DNA from: Pristionchus mayeri
Taxonomy: Eukaryota; Nematoda; Chromadorea; Rhabditida; Neodiplogasteridae
DNA length: 64,000 nt
Reading direction: 5' to 3'
NCBI GenBank assembly: GCA_036245805.1
Contig: BTRK01000006.1
Location: 40,945,520-41,009,519, forward strand
This document shows, in pieces, positions 26,101 through 34,619 of the stretch (position 1 is its first letter; every line of letters starts with the position of its first letter). The notes below the pieces were generated by a model that was not told where the DNA came from, ran no database searches, and saw only the letters and a program-made list of their open reading frames with translations. The position numbers were made by a program, and so were the translations under genes.

Positions 26101-27647
26101 TCTCAGGCGCCTCTCCCCTCCACGATCGTCGACTTCTGGCGCATGATCTGGCAGGAGAGAGTGCCGTACATCTTCATGCTCACGAGCAGAAAGGAGCCAG
26201 AGAGGTGAACAGTGGTGGAGTGTCCGTGGACCATCCTTGAGATTTTCAGATGCGCTCCGTACTGGCCTCGCAAGCCGACATCTGAGCCGATCCAAGTGAG
26301 AATAAACCAGAATCTCTTTCTTTAACCTCCATGTTCTTTCGCTTTGAACTGACGAGAGTTCAGTAGCTCTCGAGCAGGTCTGACTAATGATTAAGGTATG
26401 CTGACTGTTCATACTCTTCTCCCCTGCAGATTCCTGGCGGAGTCCGCGTAGAGAATTATGGAATTGACGACTATCGTGACGTGCTCTTCCGTGTGACCTA
26501 CCTGAGATTGATTGGACCAGATGGAGAGGAGGTGAGAGATGGAGAGGATAGGGGGACTTGCGGTCTGGTGTGATTGGAATTGAGTAGAATGTGTGGTAAA
26601 GAAAATGTAAATGTTGAAATTGCAGCGTCACGTTGAGCACTGGCAGGGAGACATGAATAATGTCGACAATCTCGCCTCTCCCCTCACTGTGTTGAGACTG
26701 GCGAGAGCTTGCGCACTTCCCGTGGTGAGACTGCTTGTCGCCCTATTCGGGTCAACAACCCTTGGCGCAGTAGTGGTGCATATTCATTGTATATGAATGT
26801 AAATGCTGCAGGTGCTGCACGACTGTCTGGGCGTGTCTCGTGCGGCTTGTCTGGTCGCAGCAGAAGCAGCCATCTGCTCGCTGCTCCGTGGACCGACTTA
26901 CAAGGTGAGAATGAAGGACGCAAAAGAGGATTGACGCAGGGATGGTGTTGCTATCAGTCTGACTCCTTTAATGATATCTTATCATTGCAGCAAACTGTGC
27001 AGAAGGCTGTCCATTGGGTTCGATCCCAGCGAGCTTTCGCTGTCGAGACACCCATGCAGTTCGTGTATGCACACAGGTGGGGAAGAAGGGGGTGGGGGGG
27101 GGGTGACCTACTGATCTTTGAACTCCTGGAGTCTTCTTATTTGTCTGCTCACTCATTTCTTCAGAGTCGTGTGCAATTTCTTCCGCCCTCTGCTCGCACA
27201 GAGCAAATCCTTCGATGCAGACTACAAGAGGTGAGGAGGGAGAGGAAGGAAGTAGAGGGGAAGGAAGGGGAGGAGGGGGAGAGGGAACAGGAGAAGAAGG
27301 GTGTCACTCTTTCCCTTGGAAGATGAGCCAACTCCTTGTCAGATGGATGGAGGAGCGTGCTTCTCGGATGTTCCTCGATGATTCCTCCGATTCTCTTCCC
27401 GGCTACCGTATGCTGTCCCCTCGAGTCGATCCTGATTTGCTCAGAATGGCCAGAAGAAGGTGAGGAAAGGGAGGTGGAAGGAGTACGGTAGTCCCTGATA
27501 CCGTAATCTCCCAGGGAGCGTCCTGATGATCGTCGCGAGGCTCACGACGTTGTCGGTGAGCTTCCGCTGCCGGTGGACGGGCCCGATGTACTGAGCGCGA
27601 AGAAGAGACTGCCGAACAAGTATCCAGTCGGGGCGAGATATCTGTAG
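23103..27647 (+). CDS. Protein tyrosine phosphatase-like protein, probably a pseudophosphatase
   Basis: Nematode-expanded PTP-domain protein with a long charged N-terminal extension. The start at 23103 gives MPVECNVGLAMARYNTGEV, then exons with LNVLLDPSTTDYPERKGK, AQLHIPLGYASDGEIVPG, KKGNWIQRSLGAISNFMF and KYDEKWKTRYTDVLLQEEG. The PTP domain begins around 25500 (YNNIYLGKRMFGPA), then TRIKCRDDSRVIL, FIHANRVEGGPLFSKFILTQ (the usual Q-G/Q-A-P strand), TIVDFWRMIWQERVPYIFML and CAPYWPR. The WPD loop reads HWQGDMNN and the P-loop reads HDCLGVSRAA where active enzymes have HCSxGxxR. Asp replaces the catalytic Cys, while the final Arg is kept. The protein ends NKYPVGARYL at TAG 27645. The exon around 25268-25435 has no obvious donor in frame and is uncertain. 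The likely role is phosphotyrosine binding or a structural function. Confidence 0.8.
25870..25919. repeat. GA-rich simple sequence in a PTP intron
   Basis: A purine tract of gagagg/gagaga units lies between two PTP exons. G-runs also occur in neighbouring introns (about 24607-24620, 26008-26022, 26051-26066, 27095-27103). These are ordinary low-complexity intron sequence. Confidence 0.8.
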
Positions 27648-28636
27648 AAGGGATACTGCATCGTATTTTAGTAGCTCTGCAATGTACACCCAGTTTTATC
27701 CCATTTGCTAATAGGACGGGTTTCTTTCTCTTTTATTTTTATTGTTTTGCTGAGCCTCTGAACTAATTTGCAATACAAGTCTTCCACGAATGTAACTATT
27801 AATCGATAATCTGTGCCATACCGTCTTCTAATTGGTAAATTATAACTGTAAATTTTAGTAAATAAAGATTATTCCAACAATCTGAAAGACTTGATCAGAC
27901 GAGGGAGGTACGAGATAGTGAGAAGTTAGGAAAGAAAGTGAAGGGGTGGGCGAGAAGAAGTGAATTTCTGTGAAAGGACATGCGGAATGGACAGATGCCT
28001 CTTCTCGGTCTACGAAGAGGACGCGTGATTCCCGACTAATCACCGAGGTCTTCAAGAACTTCATCGATCAGTGAGTAGTGTACTGGTTGATTTTCGTCGA
28101 CCGATCATCTGTGCGCACTATTAGTAATCTTCGCAAGTTAATGGAGAAGAGTAATTGGTAGTGAGGGCAGAAGTGTGGTCTGTTGAGGACTGACTTGTAA
28201 TTTGAGAGTAGGGATGTCTAAACGGAATACGGCGATTCCGTTTTCCTCATTTCCCTCTCACTCCATTCCGTTATCGGCCGATCTGCCTCATTTCGTATGC
28301 GGAATGACATGTCAAAACGGCGATTCCGTTTTGCCATTCCTCCGTTTTCGCGCGCGGCGAGCGGCCTATTGTTCTCTCCATAATTTAAAATCAAAATTGA
28401 TTACGGCAACTCCGTTTTGACCCTGCGCGCCGTCCAGAAATGACACCGATGACTGCAACTCCGTTTTGGAGAAATGATAGGGAAATCAAAACATCAAACC
28501 GGTTTCAATTCCGTATAGACATCCCTATTTGAGAGCACTTAGCCGAATGGAAAAATGCCTTTCTCATTTGATAGGGTCTATTATGACAGTGAATTCTTCA
28601 TAGTTCTGATTTCGGCCAAACAATGGAAGGTCTCAG
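27648..28636. other. Intergenic between PTP gene and Srt receptor
   Basis: Contains an aataaa at about 27861 that may serve the PTP transcript, and a hAT-type MITE at 28209-28527 (listed separately). The missing first transmembrane exon of the Srt gene would be expected here, but no hydrophobic exon with proper splice sites was found. Confidence 0.4.
28209..28527. mobile_element. hAT-type MITE with perfect 8-bp target duplication
   Basis: A 319-bp element with inverted ends TAGGGATGTCTAAACGGAAT (left) and AATTCCGTATAGACATCCCTA (right, one mismatch run). It is flanked on both sides by TTTGAGAG (28201-28208 and 28528-28535). An 8-bp duplication with TAGGG-type ends is characteristic of the hAT superfamily. 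The interior has four degenerate copies of ACGGCGATTCCGTTTT in alternating contexts and no coding sequence. Confidence 0.85.
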
Positions 28637-29569
28637 ATAATGTTCTGCCTGTCGTTTCTCGACATGGTAGCTATCGTAGCTAACTGCATTCTCTTCGGAT
28701 ACCTACTCATACAGGTTTGAGACAAATCTGAGAATCTAATTTTCAAATCATTATTCCTTTCAGGGTGCAGTGTACTGCTCGTCCTCGCTGACTCTCGTCG
28801 CGGGAGTCACTGGATACGGTAAGTTCGAGTAATGTCGATTCAAAACATGTCCGACAACTGATCATAGAATATGCAAACAAAACCAGCATGCTGGACAGTG
28901 AAGACATGGAGCGGAGAATATTTATTTTCGCAGGAGTCTGGTTGATGGCATCGACCTGCTGTCTGGTGCTGGCACTGAACAGACTCTTCGAGATACTCGG
29001 ATTCTCCAAATATGTACTTCTCGGTCTGTTTCCGAAAATGTGAACGATAAACATTGCGAATCAGAGTACGTGAACAAACATCTGCATCGGAATCTGCTGT
29101 GTTTACGGCATCTTGACTCTCTTCACGAGACCTGTGAGATTATTATAAGAATTATCGATTTCCAAATATCAAAAGTGAACATAAGATGAATGCCCGTGCA
29201 TGCTTAGGTGATCGTCAATTCGAAACTGCAGTCAATGTTCTTCTCTCCGTTCATTCCCGGGCACAACGTTGAAGAGGTACAGTTTGTGAATGCGTGCATT
29301 CGAAAACAAGGTTGATATGCGTTTTTATTGGAAATACTGGAGAATATGAAGAATTCATAATCGGTAAATTTCGAAATTCGGAAATTATCCCTTCATGTCA
29401 CACGCACTCGCTACTTTTTCGTGAGTGTGGGATGAGTATTTCTTATTCATAACAAAGGAGATACGTGAATTTCATATGTCAGAATAGTCGGGAGTCGGAG
29501 ATATTTTGATGCTTGTTATTTTGATGGAGTTCTTGATCGTACCTGTAGAACAACAGAGGCTCGTATGCT

Positions 29570-29701
29570 CTTTGCGTTTTTATAATAGCGCCAAGGCCAC
29601 CGTAAGCTTAAATGTGAGTTGTTGAAGATGGAAATAATCTTCAACAACTCACATTTAAGCTTACGGTGGCCCTGGCGCTATCATAAAAGCAAAAAAAGAA
29701 G
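29570..29701. repeat. Foldback hairpin with 60-bp arms
   Basis: Left arm 29570-29629 and right arm 29639-29701 are near-perfect inverse complements around a 9-base loop. The arms share CGCCAAGGCCACCGTAAGCT against its complement with one mismatch. It lies in an intron of the Srt gene, directly next to the TIR element at 29705. Confidence 0.9.
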
Positions 29702-29704
29702 ACT

Positions 29705-29939
29705 TTAAAGTTACCCAACAAGGACGAAACCCTGATCTCACCCTGATCCCGTCGCATGTACGAGAGAGTATGCAAAAGTGAGAGAGCGCGGGATTACGCT
29801 GAACATTTCCGGCTTTCCCTTAAGGCTATTATTGATTTTTAGCATTTTTGAATATTCATTCTATACTAATTCAACCATAGGCTATTCGATGAAGGACAAA
29901 AAATATTGGTTCAATTTCGTCCTTGTTGGGTAACTTTAA
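29705..29939. mobile_element. Small TIR element (235 bp) in an Srt intron
   Basis: The 25-bp ends are perfect inverted repeats, TTAAAGTTACCCAACAAGGA... at 29705-29729 and the complement at 29915-29939. There is no coding content. The superfamily is unclear; TTAA-beginning ends would fit a piggyBac-like or TA-targeting element, but no separate target duplication can be distinguished from the TIR. Its right end overlaps the start of the tandem duplication at 29933. Confidence 0.7.
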
Positions 29940-30428
29940 CGCAAGAAAATCTCCAGAAATCTGTCGAGATTGTAAAAATTTGCATGACGAATGTGTTAGT
30001 TGTGCGTGACTGACAAACGTCGTCTACAGTACGTCAACGTGCCGCACGCAGTGCACAACCTCGGCGTCGCCGCCTGCTTCTGCCTCATGTACATGGCCAT
30101 CTGCGCGGTTCTCGTGATCAAGAGCGTACTGTATCCGCACAGCTTACGCATATCATCAATTGACTGCTTTTCAGAGAGCCACTTTAACGCAAGAAAATCT
30201 CCAGAAATCTGTCGAGATTGTAAAAATTTGCATGACGAATGTGTTAATTGTGCGTGACTGACAAACGTCGTCTACAGTACGTCAACGTGCCGCACGCAGT
30301 GCACAACCTCGGCGTCGCCGCCTGCTTCTGCCTCATGTACATGGCCATCTGCGCGGTTCTCGTGATCAAGAGCGTACTGTATCCGCACAGCTTACGCATA
30401 TCATCAATTGACTGCTTTTCAGAGAGCC
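29933..30428 (+). repeat. 248-bp tandem duplication containing an Srt TM5 exon
   Basis: 29933-30180 is repeated at 30181-30428 with only one difference noticed (gtgttagttg versus gtgttaattg near 29995 and 30243). Each copy holds intron sequence, the whole YVNVPHAVHNLGVAACF exon, the next intron and the first six bases (AGAGCC) of the following exon. Near-identity implies a very recent event or an assembly artefact. Confidence 0.9.
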
Positions 30429-31236
30429 ATGCAATCAAGCGGCGCACGCGTTCGAATCATCAACAATATGCCTGTACTTTTTAAGTTTCACATTTCGAAA
30501 ATGCTGAAAATGTTGAGGTTTTCGTGCAAGCCATGCTCATTTGTTGCGTCAATCTCGTCAGTACGTCGATGTAAGTCGAGAAAACATTTCCAGCTTCGGT
30601 AAATGAGCCATATTGACCTGGCAGTGAAGCAGAGCTCATATTTTACATAACAATGAATAATTTTTGTAAATGAATAAATATAGTTATGTCTACATGAACT
30701 TCCGTCCGGTCCCTCCCGCGATTGTCGTGCTTGGCCATGCTTGTTGGCAGATCAGTCATGGTTTTTAGAAGATAATATTACAAATGATCGATTCAGTCAA
30801 TCAGGCTCGCCTAAATTCATTTACTTGGCACTCAACAGAAACATCAGATGATTCGCACTCGAATCGATTGGCCTAGGTGAGGTGTACGGTAGCCCCTCCT
30901 CGGATAGCGAAATCATTCTATGATTGACTTATCCCCTATCTAACTTGTCTCGAATTGCCAACCCTAGTGAGAAGTGGTGCTGATTATGAAAATGCAGATT
31001 TCACCGTAGAATTTGAATATTTTAAGTTTCTGAAATCTGTTAAGAATGAAAGCGCCTGCTTCCCGCCAGACTCACAAAGAACTCACAAATAATCGGGAAA
31101 CAGGGCTCCACTACCACAGATTCCGTTTTGGGAATAAGCCCGGGCGGAGAAATCAAGATTTGGGCAGCACTTCGTGCCCACAAAGTGAAATCTCTCCTCT
31201 GACTGGTCACCCAGACACGGCGAACAGCTTGGGTCA

Positions 31237-31363
31237 CAAAGACGCCAAGGTTCGGGACGATCCTGTATCACAAAGACAACAGGACGCTCCTGCATCACAA
31301 AGACGCCAGGAGCTCAGCGCGTCACCAAGACAGCGCTGGCACACGTCACAAAGACAGTGTGAC
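31237..31363. repeat. Degenerate minisatellite built on a CACAAAGAC core
   Basis: The phrase tcacaaagac(g/a) recurs about every 24-30 bases (near 31237, 31268, 31296, 31343, with tcaccaagac near 31323). The intervening bases vary but often read gccaggagc or aacaggacgctcc. An open frame reads through it as repeated S-Q-R units. This is most likely a coincidence of the repeat period. Confidence 0.65.
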
Positions 31364-31729
31364 TAACAAAACCAGGCAAGGAGAAACACGGAGAAACAAG
31401 GAGAAAGTGCATGGAGAAGACAAGAAGGTTAACGCAGAAACGCACCAAACGACTACGTGAATAAACCCCTTGAATTGCAAACGCCCCTTGAATACGAAAA
31501 AAGATAATAATAATTATTTATACAATAAAATAAGAGCAGCATAACACAACATCCTCCGACGACGACCGGGAGAGGAAGTGAAATAACACGCGTCTTCTGA
31601 GAGAATGCATGAAAAGGACCCACCTAAGGAACTAGCTGCAAAAGTTTGAGCCAAATCGAAAAGAAAATTATGGTAGAGTCCAGTGGAGACGGGAAAACTT
31701 CTATACTAGCGATTTGTCCTGGAACCGGC

Positions 31730-31793
31730 TTTTAGGCACAAGAATTACAAATGCTGCGGTGTTTTAGGCACAAGAATTACAAATGCTGCGGTG
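31730..31793. repeat. Perfect 32-bp tandem duplication
   Basis: The unit beginning TTTTAGGCACAAGAATTACA and ending GCTGCGGTG occurs twice head to tail (31730-31761, 31762-31793) with no difference. It lies in intergenic sequence. Confidence 0.9.
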
Positions 31794-32491
31794 CAAGGTA
31801 GTACCGCTTGCTAACAATCGTGGTAAGACACAATGACACACGTCAACGAGACGGGGCAACGATTACGGTAGGTTAGTTCAACGGAGGGGACAAACGTGTC
31901 ATAATTATTATTTAATGTACGAATTAAATATTGTAATGCTTATTGGGAGTAATTATTAATTAATTGGGGTTGTTCTAGCGGGAAAACCCCTTCCTTCTAC
32001 AAATCTTCAGAACGACTGCTCAAGAAGAAACAGACCGTGGCCTTCTCGTTGACAACGAAATCTCTTGCATCATCCACCACCCCCGTTACCCCAATTTACA
32101 ATGTCATGAATAGTTTCAGAAATAATGATAAAATATTCGATTGGCAGTTGCAAATGGCAGTGAACGTTGATGCCCGAATCAGAAGCCAGATGTCATTCAT
32201 GCATTCCATATATTTTTTTACAATTGTAATTGAGCCACTGAACAAGATAATCGTTTTTTGCTGGAAATTGAATGCTAGGATATAGGCGAATGTCATGTTT
32301 GCCAACACGAAATGTATCTAACAGCGTGACTCAGCCTCCAATAAAATTCGAGGACGAGCAATCTGTTTAGACAGCTTTCTCACGAAAGGAGACACGAATA
32401 CGAGATTGTCACCTAGTTTCCGTTCTCACCTACTCTCGAGGATCTCCTTATCACTGTATCTTCTTCTATCAGAGTATCGCTTGTATTCAAG

Positions 32492-33923
32492 ATGGTCCAC
32501 GATTCGCCCTTGTTCACGCATCGAATCTGCTGCTGCAGCGCAACGGTAGGCTAGATTTCCAAAGTACTCAATTTGAATGTTGAAATTCTGGTCACTGTTT
32601 CTTCCTATTTGCATATACTCTATCAAACGAGCGGTAGAAGTGTGTGAGAAGACGGTTACCTGAATTTCGAAATTATTTTTCTGAACCTGCAAAATCCGCT
32701 ACATAGACATCGAAATTTGATTTAAAATTTTTCTCAATAGGTTCACTACTAGAATAGATTTTGCGAAAATAATGGGAAAGGGTACTATTTTGGGTTCTCA
32801 TACGGAAGTTTTTCATTCGACGGTGATCATCTGACCTATTGCCAGTTCTTGCAAATATCGTTGAGGTGGCCTCGCAAGTGATGGCTTGTCTGGCCATCAT
32901 ACTCTGCGCGATAATCGCCGTCTCCACGTGGTTCACCGACTCACCGATCTACCTCAACATCTATCAGGTTATCTCTTCTTTACCTTCCCCAGCTAGCTGG
33001 ATACAAGCTAGTAGGTGCAGCTTCGAGTCTTAGGTGAAGTTATGAATGAAGTGAAAAAATAATTCTTTATTCGAAGGACTACAAATAAGAGCTGAAGAGG
33101 ATGAACTATTCGTATTTCCATCACCGTTTCAACACTTCACACTCTCTCTACCGTCTTGAGAGCGTGTGGAAAGACGAAATGAGCCTCATTGTAAACGCCT
33201 CACTGTCGTGCCCGGAAGAAGGATTTCGTGAAATGAATGGACTCGAACTCTTCAGACAGTGCTGGTGGTCACTGAGATCGTCGCGTGTGCTCTAGTCTTC
33301 GTCGCTTGCTGCTCGCTGCGACCTGTACTCGTACTACCCATCATCGTCATCCAGGTGAATTACTCCGTTCCTCTCGGCGTGACTGAGAAGAATGTCACAC
33401 CATTACTAAACTCTTCTCCTAATTCACTCAAAATTGAGAAGAATGAGAGAAACGGTAGAGGAGTACTTGTTCACGAATAATGTTCAGTAAATTGTGAAGA
33501 AATTACTTTATAACAGAGATTTCAATTATTTTTTCCGAGATCAAACAGATATTTCGCAGGCGTGGAACTCAGTCAGCATCATCGGAACGGGCATCTGGTT
33601 CCTGATCGATACGTGGAGTATTCTCACAGCATTCGGAGTCGTGTGAGCTATCATTATCTGACTGATTTCTCGAATTTCCAAACTTTCGATAAAAATTTGC
33701 TATAATTTTCATACCTTTTGGAAGAATGAAGAATATGAATTCCTGCAGTTACTACATCTGCGTCTACTCGTGCTCTTTGCTCTTCTCTCTCTTCATCCTC
33801 CACTGCCACGTCTGCTGCTTCAAAGTGCTCACATTTAAGAAGCAGTCAGTTTTAGCTTCCTTTTTACACTATCAATATTATAATTTTCGTGATTTCGCAA
33901 GTTCAACAAAAAATGCAGGGTAA
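32492..33923 (+). CDS. Nematode four-transmembrane protein, paralogue A
   Basis: A small tetraspan membrane protein of unknown function. The exons match the neighbour at 34620-36657 one for one. Exon 1 is proposed at 32492-32545 (MVHDSPLFTHRICCCSAT), because RICCCSAT matches RMCWCSVT of the neighbour and is followed by a GT donor. Exon 2 (about 32846-32967) encodes LANIVEVASQVMACLAIILC and ends IYLNIYQ. Exon 3 (about 33260-33354) encodes TVLVVTEIVACALVFVACCS...VLPIIVIQ. Exon 4 (33561-33641) encodes AWNSVSIIGTGIWFLIDTWS. Exon 5 encodes YYICVYSCSLLFSLFILHCH and stops at 33921 if read through. The phase between exon 1 and the acceptor at about 32845 is off by one base, so exon 1 is wrong, another small exon exists, or the copy carries a frameshift. 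Four hydrophobic segments and the paralogue support a real gene. Confidence 0.6.
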
Positions 33924-34619
33924 ATGCTTTCTTTCTTCCCGGAGCCAGGAAACTGTCGAATTTTCTGAGAAATTGCACCTAGAAATTCTGAAAAATCCGT
34001 ATTTTCAGTGCTAATTCTCCAAAAAATGGAGGAAATGTTGTACTTTCAGCGCCCGTCACCACCACTGCGACTCTGCTCAGTAAAGCGCGTAAGCGACGAA
34101 TCGAACTTGTGAATAGACCTACTCAAACAGACTTTCCCTATATTTGCCTTCTCGTGACGGGATTGGTGCATGGCTGCATGACTCATATTTGAACTCTGTA
34201 TCGAGGACTGTATCAGTAAAATTTCAACATCGCTATTCAAAAGTTTGATTGTGCATCTTTCATTGGTATGGGAAACAAATGAAAACTGTGCAATGAACAC
34301 TGCATCAAAAAGGGTAAAGGTAAAGGCAGCAGTAGTCTGCCCCACCGAATAACCTTCCGTAGTCGCCTTCTGACGAATATATAATCGCTTGACGTGGCTG
34401 CAGCTTCAAATGAACACTGATCATTGAACGGAGCTTGTTAGTTCAATGAGTCATCCTCCATTGGAGATAAAGCCCATGACCATTGTCTAGTGACGAGAGG
34501 TGCAAATCTCCGATAAGAATCGAAAAACTCTCCCACGCGTTTATCTCGAGCATTATTCGACTGCATACTAGCCAGTTCCACCTCGTAGACGCTGTCCATT
34601 TCCCCCTTTATTCGCCACA

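Larger units (their letters stand above)
28637..30851 (+). pseudogene. Serpentine chemoreceptor class T (Srt), probably decayed
   Basis: A nematode 7TM chemoreceptor, expected in cilia of sensory neurons. Exons in order: IMFCLSFLDMVAIVANCILF (TM2); GAVYCSSSLTLVAGVTGY and VWLMASTCCLVLALNRLFEI (TM3, with the class-typical LALNR); TNICIGICCVYGILTLFTRP (TM4); VIVNSKLQSMFFSPFIPGHN; YVNVPHAVHNLGVAACFCLM (TM5), present twice in tandem; RAMQSSGARVRIINN; VFVQAMLICCVNLVSTSM (TM6); YVYMNFRPVPPAIVVLGHAC with WQISHG (TM7); and GSPKFIYLALNRNIR ending at TGA 30849. Two faults argue for a pseudogene. TGA at 29071-29073 replaces the conserved Trp of the R/S-T-W motif before TM4, and no TM1 exon is visible upstream. 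Splice sites are otherwise intact, so the decay would be recent, or the TGA could be an assembly error. Confidence 0.75.
30852..32491. other. Intergenic with tandem repeats
   Basis: No gene is supported between the Srt receptor and the first four-transmembrane gene. It contains two tandem repeats (listed separately), AT-rich sequence at 31500-31560 and 31900-31970, and a minus-strand open frame at 32096-32308 with no known motif. Confidence 0.35.

Noticed and set aside
32096..32936. Minus-strand open frames that might form a gene opposite four-TM gene A
   Set aside because: The frames do not join with plausible introns, and the region is better explained by plus-strand exons with a clear paralogue.
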